This document shows, one piece after another, positions 51,292 to 59,346 of a stretch of 64,000 bases of DNA (its first letter is position 1; every line of letters starts with the position of its first letter). Under the pieces are notes generated by a model. It was not told the DNA's origin and made no database searches. It saw only the letters and a list, made by a program, of their open reading frames with translations. The translations under genes and the position numbers were made by a program. The DNA comes from Actinomadura meyerae (GTDB taxonomy: Bacteria > Actinomycetota > Actinomycetes > Streptosporangiales > Streptosporangiaceae): assembly GCF_900188445.1 (NCBI RefSeq), contig NZ_FZOR01000038.1:1-64000 (forward strand), in the 5' to 3' direction.

Positions 51292-51304
51292 CGGGTTAAA
51301 CCCG
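51292..51304. promoter_or_regulatory. Palindromic site 1 in the divergent export/two-component promoter
   Basis: CGGGTTAAACCCG, a near-perfect palindrome, 58 bp upstream of the lipoprotein ATG. Its reverse complement recurs at 51362, so the pair forms mirrored binding sites for a dimeric regulator, most simply the response regulator encoded next to it. Confidence 0.6.
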
Positions 51305-51361
51305 CATTAGCCGTGTGGGCTCCGGGCGGAGCGGGGTTGGGGACGGGGGGCGGGGCTTATT

Positions 51362-51373
51362 CGGGTTTAACCC
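51362..51373. promoter_or_regulatory. Palindromic site 2 in the divergent export/two-component promoter
   Basis: CGGGTTTAACCC, the exact reverse complement of the core of site 1, 21 bp before the response regulator ATG. At this distance it would overlap the promoter of the two-component genes and suggests autoregulation. Confidence 0.6.
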
Positions 51374-51394
51374 CTGGGGCGGGATGCTCTGGGT

Positions 51395-52057
51395 ATGCGT
51401 GTTCTGATCGTCGAGGACGAGCGGGTGCTCGCGGACGCCGTCGCGGAGGGGTTGCGCGAGGAGGCCATGGCCGTCGACGTCGTGTACGACGGCGATGAGG
51501 CGCTGGAGCTCGCGTCCTACAACGAGTACGACGTGGTCGTGCTCGACCGGGACCTGCCGACGGTGCACGGCGACGACGTGTGCCGGGAGCTGGTGGCGCG
51601 GCGGAGTCCGGGGCGGATCCTGATGCTGACGGCGGCGGGCGACGTCGACGACCGGGTGGACGGGCTGACGCTCGGCGCCGACGACTACCTGCCGAAGCCG
51701 TTCGTGTTCAGCGAGCTGGTCGCGCGGGTGCGGGCGCTGGCGCGCAGGTCGGGGCCGCCGGTGCCGCCGGTGCTGGAGCGGCGCGGCATCCGGCTCGACC
51801 CGCACCGGCGGAAGGTGGCGCGGGACGGGCGGGAGCTGCGGCTCACGAGGAAGGAGTTCGCCGTGCTGGAGGAGCTGATGCGCGCCGAGGGCGGGGTGGT
51901 GAGCGCCGAGCGGCTGCTGGAGCGGGCGTGGGACGAGAACATCGACCCGTTCAGCAACATCGTCCGGGTGACGATGGCGACGCTGCGCCGCAAGCTCGGG
52001 CAGCCGCCGGTGATCGAGACGGTGACCGGGGCCGGGTACCGGCTGGAGGCGCGGTGA
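51395..52057 (+). CDS. OmpR/PhoB-family response regulator
   Basis: A 220-residue regulator. Receiver domain: VLIVEDERVLADAVAEGLRE, phospho-acceptor Asp in VVVLDRDLPTVHGDD near residue 52, ILMLTAAGDVDDRVDGL and the lysine in YLPKPFVFSELVARV. The C-terminal winged helix includes ELRLTRKEFAVLEELMRAEG, SAERLLERAWDENIDPFSNI and VRVTMATLRRKLG. It overlaps the kinase gene (GTGA at 52054-52057) and is divergent from the export unit. The two mirrored palindromes in between are its likely binding sites. ATG 51395 has a weak ribosome site. Confidence 0.92.
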   Translation: MRVLIVEDERVLADAVAEGLREEAMAVDVVYDGDEALELASYNEYDVVVLDRDLPTVHGDDVCRELVARRSPGRILMLTAAGDVDDRVDGLTLGADDYLPKPFVFSELVARVRALARRSGPPVPPVLERRGIRLDPHRRKVARDGRELRLTRKEFAVLEELMRAEGGVVSAERLLERAWDENIDPFSNIVRVTMATLRRKLGQPPVIETVTGAGYRLEAR

Positions 52058-53244
52058 AGAGGCTGAGCGTCCGGACGCGGCTGACGCTGGTGTACGGGTC
52101 GCTGTTCCTGGTGACGTCGGCGGTGCTGGTCGCGGTCACCTACGGGCTGACCGTCCGGACGATGGACGACCGGTTCTCCGGGCGCCGCGACCTGGACGCG
52201 GAGACCATCGCGCGACTGCGGGCGCTGGCGCTGGACGGCGACCTCGACCAGCTCGCGGGGCTGAAGGCGGAGGCCGACCGGCAGCTCGCGCAGCAGAAGC
52301 GGGACGTGCTGGAGCAGCTCTTGCAGAGCTCGCTGGTGACGATGCTGGTGCTCGGCGTCCTCGCGGTGGTGATCGGGTACGTGGTGGCCGGGCGGATGCT
52401 GCGGCCGCTGCACACGGTGACGGCGACGGCGCGGCGGCTGTCGGAGAGCACCATGCACGAGCGGATCGCGCTGGACGGCCCGCAGGACGAGATCAAGGAC
52501 CTGGCCGACACCTTCGACCGGATGCTGGACCGGCTGAACCGGGCGTTCGACGCGCAGCGCCGGTTCGTCGCGAACGCCTCGCACGAGCTGCGGACGCCGC
52601 TGACGATCAACCGGACGGTGTTGGAGGTCGCGATGGCGAGCAAGCGGAACCCGCCGGAGACCAAGGCGCTCGCCGAGGTGCTGCTCGGCAACACCGCCCG
52701 CCACGAGCGGCTCATCGAGGGGCTGCTGCTGCTCGCGAAGTCCGAGCGGGAACCGGCCACGAGGGCGGAGTGCCCGCTGCCGGACGTGGTCCGCAGCGCG
52801 CTCGACCAGCTCGGCGACCCGGGGGTGGACGTGGAGTCGCGGCTCGACCCGGCGCTGGTGCGGGGGGATCCGGTGCTGCTGGAGCGGTGCGCGGTGAACC
52901 TGCTGGAGAACGCGGTGAAGTACAACGTGCCGGACGGCCGGGTCTGGGTCCGCACGGGCGCCCGGGACGGCGGGGCGTTCCTGCAGGTGGTCAACACCGG
53001 GCCGCCGGTCCCGGCCTACGAGGTGGCGGCGATCTTCGAGCCGTTCCGGCGGCTGCGCGCCGACCGGACGGGGTCGCGGGACGGCGCGGGGCTCGGCCTG
53101 TCGATCGTGCGGGCGGTGGTGCGCGCGCACGGCGGCGCGGTCGAGGCCGAGGCGCGCCCGGACGGCGGGCTGGCGGTCACCGTCCGGCTGCCCGCGGCCA
53201 TTCCACACGCCCCTCCGGAAGCGGCCGCCCTGGCCGCGCGCTGA
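52054..53244 (+). CDS. Sensor histidine kinase
   Basis: A 396-residue kinase with two transmembrane helices (residues about 10-32 and 95-120) bracketing a short extracytoplasmic sensor region of about 60 residues, a HAMP domain (RPLHTVTATARRLSESTMHE), the dimerisation box FVANASHELRTPLTINRTVL with His near residue 176, and an ATP-binding domain with N box LLENAVKYNVPDGRV, G1 and G2 (SRDGAGLGLSIVRAVVRAHG). The small sensor suits detection of membrane or cell-wall stress. GTG 52054 overlaps the regulator stop. The last 68 bp overlap the convergent acyl-CoA synthetase gene. Confidence 0.9.
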   Translation: MKRLSVRTRLTLVYGSLFLVTSAVLVAVTYGLTVRTMDDRFSGRRDLDAETIARLRALALDGDLDQLAGLKAEADRQLAQQKRDVLEQLLQSSLVTMLVLGVLAVVIGYVVAGRMLRPLHTVTATARRLSESTMHERIALDGPQDEIKDLADTFDRMLDRLNRAFDAQRRFVANASHELRTPLTINRTVLEVAMASKRNPPETKALAEVLLGNTARHERLIEGLLLLAKSEREPATRAECPLPDVVRSALDQLGDPGVDVESRLDPALVRGDPVLLERCAVNLLENAVKYNVPDGRVWVRTGARDGGAFLQVVNTGPPVPAYEVAAIFEPFRRLRADRTGSRDGAGLGLSIVRAVVRAHGGAVEAEARPDGGLAVTVRLPAAIPHAPPEAAALAAR

Positions 53245-54955
53245 GCCAGCGGTGCACGACCTTCCCGGTGGCGTTGCGCGGCAGCTCGGGGATGAAGTAC
53301 ACGTCGCGGGGCACCGCGTACCGGGCGACCTGGGCGTGCACGTAGTCGCGGACGGCCTCGGCGTCGAGTGAGGCTCCCGGGCGGAGCACGATATAGGCGG
53401 CGAGCCGCTGCCCCCACTCGTCGTCGGGGACGCCGGTCACCGCGACCTCCTGGATCTCGGGGAGGCGGAGCAGGGCGTCCTCCACGTCGCGGGGGACGAT
53501 GTTCTCGCCGCCGGACACGACCACGCCGTCGCGGCGGCCGTCCACGAACAGCAGCCCGCGGTGGTCGATGTGGCCGAGGTCGCCGGTGGCGAGCAGCCCG
53601 TCGCGGACCTCCATCGGCTCGCCGCCGGTGTAGCCCTCGAACAGCAGCTCGTTGGCGGCGAAGATGTGGCCGCGGGTGGAGCGGCCGAGGCGGCGCCCGT
53701 CGGCGTCGAGGACGGCCAGCGCGGTGTTGCGCGGCGGCCGCCCGGCGGTGCGCGGGTCGATCCGCAGGTCGCGCGGGGTGGCGATGGAGACCCAGGACAC
53801 CTCGGTCGAGCCGTAGACGTTGTAGAGCCGGTCGCCGAAGGCGTCCATGAACCGGGTGGCGAGGTCGCCGGCCAGCGCGGCGCCGCTCACGGCGAAGATG
53901 CGCAGCGAGGACGTGTCGTACCGGGCGCGGACTTCTGGGGGCAGCTCCAGGATGCGCTGGCACATGACGGGGACGGCGAACACCGTGACGTCGCGGTGCG
54001 CGGTGATGGCGCGCAGGGTCTGCTCGGGGTCGAACCGGCGGTGCAGGACGACCGGTGCCCGCAGCGCCCACGCCATCTGCATCGCGGCGTAGCCCCAGGT
54101 GTGGAACAGCGGCGCCTCGACGATCATCGTCTGCCGGGCGCGCAGCGGGATCCGCGACGTCATCGAGGCGAGCGGCCACAGGCCCGGCCGGGGCGGGCGG
54201 CGGGCGCCCTTGGGGCGTCCGGTGGTGCCGGAGCTGAGCATGATGGTGCGGCTCTGGATCTGGGGCGGGCCGGCCGCGGCGGCGGTGGCGTCCGCGGAGG
54301 CGATGAGCTCGCCGATGCTCGGGTTGCCGTCGGTGGGGTGGTGGGCCGGGTCGGCCGGACGCGGCGGGGGCGGCGCCGTCGCGAGCGCGACGGGCGCGGC
54401 GAGCGGCATGGCGGCGGGCGGGCGGCGGTCGGCCCACAGCACGTTGCGGCGCAGCGCGATGGGGACGCCGGCCAGCAGCGGCGCGAACTCGGCGTCGGCG
54501 ACGATGAGGGCGGGGCGCAGCTCGCCGAGCACGGCGCGGATCTGGCCGGTGCCGAACCCGGTGTTGAGCAGCACGACCTCCGCGCCGCGCCGGGAGCAGG
54601 CGACGAGCGTCAGCGCCATCCCGCGGTGGTTGCGGCACAGCACCCCGACGCGGGGGCGGGGCCCGTGCAGGGGCAGCGCGGCGGCGAGGCGGGCGGCCCG
54701 CTCGTCGAGTTCGGCGAAGGTGAGCACGCCCTCGTCGTCGATCAACGCCGCCCGGGACGGGGAGCGGGCGGCGGACGAGGCGACGAGCCCCGCGAGGGTG
54801 GTGCCCCAGTGCCGCAGCGTGCCGAGCTGCCGGACGATGCGGCGCGGCCCGCCGCCGAACAGCAGGCCGGTGCGCAGCAGGAGGGCGGTGAGATCGCGGA
54901 TGTGGCCGATCCGCCGGCGCATCCCCGGCCGGTACGCGGGCCTCGCGTGCGTCAC
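53177..54955 (-). CDS. AMP-dependent acyl-CoA synthetase/ligase
   Basis: A 592-residue adenylating enzyme that activates a carboxylic acid as acyl-AMP and then acyl-CoA. Seen are LTFAELDERAARLAAALPLH, the P-loop IMLSSGTTGRPKGARRPPRP, LFHTWGYAAMQMAWALRAPV, NVYGSTEVSWVSIATPRDLR, LLATGDLGHIDHRGLLFVDG and the terminal RNATGKVVHRWLSARPGR with the catalytic lysine. Substrate is unknown; long-chain or medium-chain acids are typical for this subgroup. GTG 54955 follows GGAGGAGG. It overlaps the kinase gene by 68 bp at the 3' end, long for convergent genes. Confidence 0.88.
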   Translation of the reverse strand: MTHARPAYRPGMRRRIGHIRDLTALLLRTGLLFGGGPRRIVRQLGTLRHWGTTLAGLVASSAARSPSRAALIDDEGVLTFAELDERAARLAAALPLHGPRPRVGVLCRNHRGMALTLVACSRRGAEVVLLNTGFGTGQIRAVLGELRPALIVADAEFAPLLAGVPIALRRNVLWADRRPPAAMPLAAPVALATAPPPPRPADPAHHPTDGNPSIGELIASADATAAAAGPPQIQSRTIMLSSGTTGRPKGARRPPRPGLWPLASMTSRIPLRARQTMIVEAPLFHTWGYAAMQMAWALRAPVVLHRRFDPEQTLRAITAHRDVTVFAVPVMCQRILELPPEVRARYDTSSLRIFAVSGAALAGDLATRFMDAFGDRLYNVYGSTEVSWVSIATPRDLRIDPRTAGRPPRNTALAVLDADGRRLGRSTRGHIFAANELLFEGYTGGEPMEVRDGLLATGDLGHIDHRGLLFVDGRRDGVVVSGGENIVPRDVEDALLRLPEIQEVAVTGVPDDEWGQRLAAYIVLRPGASLDAEAVRDYVHAQVARYAVPRDVYFIPELPRNATGKVVHRWLSARPGRPLPEGRVEWPRAAGR

Positions 54956-55110
54956 CGTGCCTCCTCCCACGTCACGGTACTCACCCCCCAGGGGCCGAAC
55001 AAGGCCGCCGCCGCGGGCGGCCACCGCAATATCGAAGTCTCCGCGCGGGCCGTGCGCGCCTAGGCTCGAAACGTCCTGGTGTCCGGTCGCTCGACAGGTC
55101 GGGAGCAGCG

Positions 55111-56094
55111 GTGAGGCGAGTTCTGGTCGCGGGCGGTGCCGGTTTCATCGGCTCGTGCTACGTGCGGGGTCTGGTGTCGGGCGCGTACGGCTGGGGCGAC
55201 GCCGAGGTCACGGTGCTCGACAAGCTCACGTACGCGGGGAACCTCGCGAACCTCGCCCCGGTCGAGGGCGGGTACCGCTTCGTGCGCGGGGACATCTGCG
55301 ACGCGGATCTGCTGTCCCGGGTGCTGCCCGGCCACGACGTGGTGGTCAACTTCGCCGCCGAGACGCATGTCGACCGCTCGATCCGGTCCGCCGGCGGCTT
55401 CGTCCGCACGAACGTGCAGGGCGTCCACACCCTCCTGGAGGGCTGCCTCGGCGCCGGGGTCGGCCGGGTGCTCCAGGTCTCCACGGACGAGGTGTACGGC
55501 AGCATCGACACCGGCTCCTGGGACGAGGAGGCCCCCCTGGCGCCCAACTCCCCGTACTCCGCCGCGAAGGCCGGCGGGGACATGCTCGCGCGCGCCTACG
55601 CCCGCACCCACGGGCTGCCGGTGACCATCACCCGCTGCGGCAACAACTACGGCCCGTACCAGTTCCCCGAGAAGGTCATCCCGCTCTTCATCACCCGTCT
55701 GCTGGACGGGCTCACCGTCCCGCTTTACGGGGACGGCGCGAACGTCCGCGACTGGATCCACGTGGAGGACCACTGCCGCGGCATCCAGACCGCGATCGAG
55801 CACGGCGGGCCCGGCGAGGTCTACCACATCGCCGGCACCGCCGAGTTGACGAACGTCGAGCTCACCCGGCGGCTCCTCGACGCCGTGGGCGCCGACTGGA
55901 CGAGGGTGGAGCGCGTCCCCGACCGCAAGGGCCACGATCGGCGCTACTCGCTCGACGACGGGAGGCTCCGCGCGCTGGGCTACGCGCCCCGCGTCGCGTT
56001 CGGCGACGGGCTCGCGGCGACCGTCCGCTGGTATGCCGGGAACCGCGCCTGGTGGGAGCCGCTGAAGGAGCGCCTCGCCTCGGCGGCCGCGTGA
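55111..56094 (+). CDS. dTDP-glucose 4,6-dehydratase-like NDP-sugar enzyme
   Basis: A 327-residue extended SDR of the RmlB type, which makes dTDP-4-keto-6-deoxyglucose, the entry point to deoxysugars. Seen are the NAD motif VAGGAGFIGSCYVRGL, DKLTYAGNLANLAPVEG, NFAAETHVDRSIRSAGGFV, STDEVYGSIDTGSWDEE, the YSAAKAGGD Tyr/Lys pair, and NNYGPYQFPEKVIPLFI. All catalytic positions appear intact. GTG 55111. It lies about 3.7 kb from the nitrosugar cassette with regulators in between and probably supplies its first common intermediate, though a nucleotidyltransferase gene is not in the window. Confidence 0.9.
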   Translation: MRRVLVAGGAGFIGSCYVRGLVSGAYGWGDAEVTVLDKLTYAGNLANLAPVEGGYRFVRGDICDADLLSRVLPGHDVVVNFAAETHVDRSIRSAGGFVRTNVQGVHTLLEGCLGAGVGRVLQVSTDEVYGSIDTGSWDEEAPLAPNSPYSAAKAGGDMLARAYARTHGLPVTITRCGNNYGPYQFPEKVIPLFITRLLDGLTVPLYGDGANVRDWIHVEDHCRGIQTAIEHGGPGEVYHIAGTAELTNVELTRRLLDAVGADWTRVERVPDRKGHDRRYSLDDGRLRALGYAPRVAFGDGLAATVRWYAGNRAWWEPLKERLASAAA

Positions 56095-56101
56095 GCCCGG
56101 G

Positions 56102-56755
56102 CTAGGAGCCCATGAGGCTGCCGGCGTAGTGGCCGGACGGCCGGTGCTCGCCGTGGAAGTCGCCGTTGACGGCGCAGGGCCCGCGGCGCAGCAGTTCGGC
56201 GAGGGCGATCGCCGGGCGCGCCGCGTCGAACTGCGGATCGGCCAGGCGGTGCAGGAGCAGGCCGTCGATCAGCGCCGCGAACAGGTCGGCCAGCGCGTCC
56301 GGCGTCGCGTCGGCGCGCACGAGCCCGCACGCCTGGTCCTCGGTGAGCCGGTCGGCCAGCAGGTTGCGGAAGGTCTGGAACTGCGCGGCGGTCTGCGCGC
56401 GGAGGTCGTTGTCGCGCAGGCCCTGCGCCATCGACTCGACGAGGACGCGCTGCCCGACGGACGGCCCCTCGGCGGCCAGGCCCGCGATCGCCACGACCAG
56501 CCCGTCCAGCGCGTTCTCGGCCTGCAGGATGGCGAGCACCGGTGCTTCGAGCTCGCTCTCCAGGGTGTGCGCGATCGCCGCGCGGCGGAGATCGTCCAGC
56601 GTTCCGAAATAGTAGGTGACCAGCGCCTCGTTGGCCTCGGCCCGTTCGGCGACCCCTTCGGAGGTCACCGCGAACCAGCCGCCTTCGGCCATCAGCTCGA
56701 CGGCCGCGTCGAGCAGCCGCGGCCGGGTCCCGCCCGGTGGTCTGACCATCGCCAT
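56102..56755 (-). CDS. TetR-family transcriptional regulator
   Basis: A 217-residue regulator. The N-terminal TetR helix-turn-helix reads PRLLDAAVELMAEGGWFAVT, SEGVAERAEANEALVTYYFG and TLDDLRRAAIAHTLESELEA. The helical C-terminal domain is variable, as expected for ligand binding. ATG 56755 was chosen for GGAGG eight bases upstream; ATG 56749 is also possible. It converges on the dehydratase gene with a 7-bp gap. Likely a local repressor of the sugar/exporter genes, by position only. Confidence 0.85.
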   Translation of the reverse strand: MAMVRPPGGTRPRLLDAAVELMAEGGWFAVTSEGVAERAEANEALVTYYFGTLDDLRRAAIAHTLESELEAPVLAILQAENALDGLVVAIAGLAAEGPSVGQRVLVESMAQGLRDNDLRAQTAAQFQTFRNLLADRLTEDQACGLVRADATPDALADLFAALIDGLLLHRLADPQFDAARPAIALAELLRRGPCAVNGDFHGEHRPSGHYAGSLMGS

Positions 56756-56864
56756 CGCGCCTCCAGATCGGCCGATTGGCACACTGCTCCGCACAAGCTA
56801 ACTCACAACTTTGCATGGTGCAATGATTCAGGTCGAAGCGGTCGGGGCCGCGGGCCGCGCCGCG

Positions 56865-57389
56865 TCACGCCCAGCCGAGGGGTATGGGCGTGGTCGCCGG
56901 GGGCTCCGCTCCGGCCGCGGTGAAGGCCCGGAGCGCGGCGACCAGGGACCGCCGCTGCTCGGCCGTCATCCGCGCGACGATCGCGGCCAGCTCGTCGCGG
57001 CGGCGGGCCGTCACGGTGTCCACGACCTCGCGCCCGGTCTCGGTGAGCTGGATGCGGACCTCGCGCCCGCTGTGCGGGCTCGCCCGGCGGTCGACCATCC
57101 CGGCGGCCACGAGCCGGTCGGTCATCCGCATCGCGGTCGAGGGGTTGACGTGCAGCTTCTCGGCGAGGGCCACCAGCTTGGACGGCCCCTGCGAGGACAG
57201 GACGACGAGCATCCGGAACTGCGGCAGGGTGAGGGTCTCCTCGACCGCCGCGATCGACCGGGCGGAGATCGCGACGAGCAGGCGGGAGGCCGTCAGCAGT
57301 GCCGCGGTCATCTCGTCGACGCCCTGCCGGTCGACCGGGGGCTCGCCGGCTTCGGCGTTCCGGCGCCCCTCGTCCCCGTCCGCGCTCAT
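56865..57389 (-). CDS. MarR-family transcriptional regulator
   Basis: A 174-residue winged-helix protein. Seen are EETLTLPQFRMLVVLSSQGP, SKLVALAEKLHVNPSTAMRM, TDRLVAAGMVDRRASPHSGR and EVRIQLTETGREVVDTVTAR, the complete MarR DNA-binding core with its beta wing. The N-terminal 25 residues are acidic and poorly conserved. ATG 57389 follows GGAGGGGG. MarR regulators often control exporters and stress genes; the nearest such gene here is the ABC-2 exporter beginning at 63977. The target is not visible from sequence. Confidence 0.88.
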   Translation of the reverse strand: MSADGDEGRRNAEAGEPPVDRQGVDEMTAALLTASRLLVAISARSIAAVEETLTLPQFRMLVVLSSQGPSKLVALAEKLHVNPSTAMRMTDRLVAAGMVDRRASPHSGREVRIQLTETGREVVDTVTARRRDELAAIVARMTAEQRRSLVAALRAFTAAGAEPPATTPIPLGWA

Positions 57390-57432
57390 CGTGCCCCCTC
57401 CGCCTTCCCGTCGCCGGCAACGTGCGAGCCGC

Positions 57433-57459
57433 GGGCGCCCGGCCGGGCGGCGGGCGCCC
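57433..57459 (-). terminator. GC-rich hairpin downstream of the monooxygenase-like gene
   Basis: GGGCGCCCG (57433-57441) pairs with 57451-57459 around a 9-nt loop, 34 bp beyond the stop of the gene at 57493 on the minus strand. Surrounding GC repeats allow longer alternative stems. Confidence 0.45.
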
Positions 57460-57492
57460 CGCCGGGCCGCCGCGGGTACCGGCGTCCGGCGC

Positions 57493-57804
57493 TCAGGACT
57501 CGTCGAGCAGTTCGACCTCCTCGCCCGTGACATCGCTGACCACCGCGAACGCCTCCGGGGTCTCGGGAAGCTTCTGCGCCAGCCCCTGCGCCTCGCGCAG
57601 GCGCTCCGGCGAGTCCCAGCGCCAGATGCTGATCCACGCGTCCTCGCCGGTCCTGCCGAGCCAGGTCTCGTCCAGGCCGGACACGACGGCGCGGATGGCG
57701 GACACGAGGGCGGCGTGCTTCGCGATGATCTCGTCGGCGTTGTCCGCGGCGCCCTTGAAGCGGGTGACGGTCATGACGGGTTTTCCCGTAGAGGCAGAAG
57801 TCAT
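57493..57804 (-). CDS. Antibiotic-biosynthesis-monooxygenase-like (ferredoxin-fold) small protein
   Basis: A 103-residue protein with the beta-alpha-beta pattern of the ABM/dimeric alpha-beta barrel superfamily: PVMTVTRFKGAADNADEIIA, HAALVSAIRAVVSGLDETWL, EDAWISIWRWDSPERLREAQ and AFAVVSDVTGEEVELLDES. Members act as cofactor-free monooxygenases or quinone-modifying proteins, or have no known activity. ATG 57804. It lies among putative secondary-metabolism genes, which makes a tailoring role possible. No catalytic residue can be assigned with certainty. Confidence 0.6.
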   Translation of the reverse strand: MTSASTGKPVMTVTRFKGAADNADEIIAKHAALVSAIRAVVSGLDETWLGRTGEDAWISIWRWDSPERLREAQGLAQKLPETPEAFAVVSDVTGEEVELLDES

Positions 57805-57893
57805 GGGGCAAGGATTCCCCTCCGCTCCTACAGTTCGCGCACACGCGACCTACGGGTGGGCGGGGGGTGTGTGCGCGGTTCATGGCGTGGCGT

Positions 57894-58763
57894 TCACCGT
57901 CCTGAGAGTCCTGTCAGCTCGGCCGAACGCGCCCACAGGTTCCGCTGGAGGGCGGCGTCCCGGCGCGCCGCGACGGGGGGAAGGTTCCGCACGCCGCGCA
58001 TCGACGAGTAGAACCCGCCGCTGCGCCCCTCGAACGCGGCCTCGGTCGCCAGGCGCACCGCCAGGCGGGCGGCCTGGCCCGCCGTCCTCATCAGGGGCGT
58101 GCGGGCCACCAGCGACGCCGTCCGCTCCGAGCGCGGCAGGGACTCCCGCACCAGGCCCGTGGCGGCGAGGCCCGGGCAGAGCGCGTTCGCCGTGACGCGG
58201 GTCCCCGCGAGCCTGCGGGCGAGCTCCTGCGTGAACAGGATATTGAACAGCTTCGAGCGCGCGTAGACCCGCAGCGCGCCGCGCAGCCCGTAGTCGCCCG
58301 GCTCCGCGAACCGGTCGAGGTCGACGCGGCCGGCGAAGCGGTGCGCCTCCGAGGCGACGACCACGATCCGCGCCCGCCCGGCCGCCCGGACGGCGTCCAG
58401 CAGCAGGTTGGTCAGCAGGAACGGGCCGAGGTGGTTGGTCGCGATCATCAGGTCGAGCCCGTCCGGGCCGGTCGCGCCGCGCAGCCGCTGGACGCCCGCG
58501 TTGTTGACCAGGACGTCGAGCCGCCCGTAGCGGGCGGTGAGCCGGCGCGCGACCCGGCGCACGTCGGCGCGCACCGACAGGTCGGCGAGGAACGTCTCCA
58601 GGTCGGCGTCCGGCATCTCGGCCGCGAACTCCGCGACCAGCGCCGCGCCGCGGGCCGGGTCGCGGCACACGACCCCGACCCGGTGGTCCCGCGCCAGCGC
58701 CCGGGCGATCTCCTTGCCGATCCCCGAGGTCGCGCCGGTCACCACCGCGATTCGCTCGCACAC
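57894..58763 (-). CDS. Short-chain dehydrogenase/reductase (retinol-dehydrogenase-like)
   Basis: A 289-residue classical SDR. Seen are the cofactor motif RIAVVTGATSGIGKEIARAL, VLVNNAGVQRLRGATGPDGL, IVVVASEAHRFAGRVDLDRF, the Tyr/Lys pair in LRVYARSKLFNILFTQELAR and NALCPGLAATGLVRESLP. The preference for NADP(H) and the reaction are unknown; this subgroup often reduces ketones or aldehydes. GTG 58763 gives the standard N-terminus and has GATAAAAT eight bases upstream, so a leaderless message is likely. It is divergent from the NTF2-like gene. Confidence 0.88.
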   Translation of the reverse strand: MCERIAVVTGATSGIGKEIARALARDHRVGVVCRDPARGAALVAEFAAEMPDADLETFLADLSVRADVRRVARRLTARYGRLDVLVNNAGVQRLRGATGPDGLDLMIATNHLGPFLLTNLLLDAVRAAGRARIVVVASEAHRFAGRVDLDRFAEPGDYGLRGALRVYARSKLFNILFTQELARRLAGTRVTANALCPGLAATGLVRESLPRSERTASLVARTPLMRTAGQAARLAVRLATEAAFEGRSGGFYSSMRGVRNLPPVAARRDAALQRNLWARSAELTGLSGR

Positions 58764-58906
58764 GGATTTTATCGTGCCAAAACTTCGGTTCCGGAAGAAG
58801 ACCGCGCACCGAATTGGATCGAGCAATCTGGGAGGTGAGGGCGGCCGACCCGGAGTAGATAGTGGAAAGGCATGCGTCGATTCCACCACCAGCCAGGAGG
58901 GGGCCT

Positions 58907-59317
58907 ATGTCCGAGCAGCTGAGGGCCGTGGTCGAGCAGCTCTACGAGGGCCTGAACACCGCGGACGTCGAATTGCTGCCCAAGCTGTTCGACCCGGCGG
59001 CCGAGATCCGCACGCCGACCTCGCTCCCCTGGTCGACCGGTCACTACTCGGGACCGGACGGCCCCGCCCAGTATTTCCAGGGCGCGGTGGAAATGCTGGA
59101 GTCGACGCGATTCAACGTCGAGGCCATCCGCGTCGACGGCGACTGGGCCGCCGCCTTCGGCGACTGGACCGGGAAGTTCCGCGAATCGGGCGGCGAATTC
59201 AACGTGCGCTTCGTCCATTTCTGGACCTTCCGCGACGGGAAAGTCGTGTACAGCGAGGGCATCTCGGACACCGTGGGCATCGTCCGGGCGTACGAGGCGT
59301 CCGGCGCCCGGGCCTGA
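58907..59317 (+). CDS. NTF2/SnoaL-like small protein of the sugar cassette
   Basis: A 136-residue protein with the SnoaL/NTF2 fold pattern: EQLRAVVEQLYEGLNTADVE, LLPKLFDPAAEIRTPTSLPW, RVDGDWAAAFGDWTGKFRES and RFVHFWTFRDGKVVYSEGI. Members include polyketide cyclases and many non-enzymatic or unknown proteins. ATG 58907 follows AGGAGGGGG. It is the first gene of a plus-strand unit with the N-oxygenase, aminotransferase and methyltransferase; gap to the next gene is 29 bp. Its exact role in sugar or polyketide tailoring is unknown. Confidence 0.75.
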   Translation: MSEQLRAVVEQLYEGLNTADVELLPKLFDPAAEIRTPTSLPWSTGHYSGPDGPAQYFQGAVEMLESTRFNVEAIRVDGDWAAAFGDWTGKFRESGGEFNVRFVHFWTFRDGKVVYSEGISDTVGIVRAYEASGARA

Positions 59318-59346
59318 CGGCCGCCGGGAAAGGTGTGAGGAGCGCC

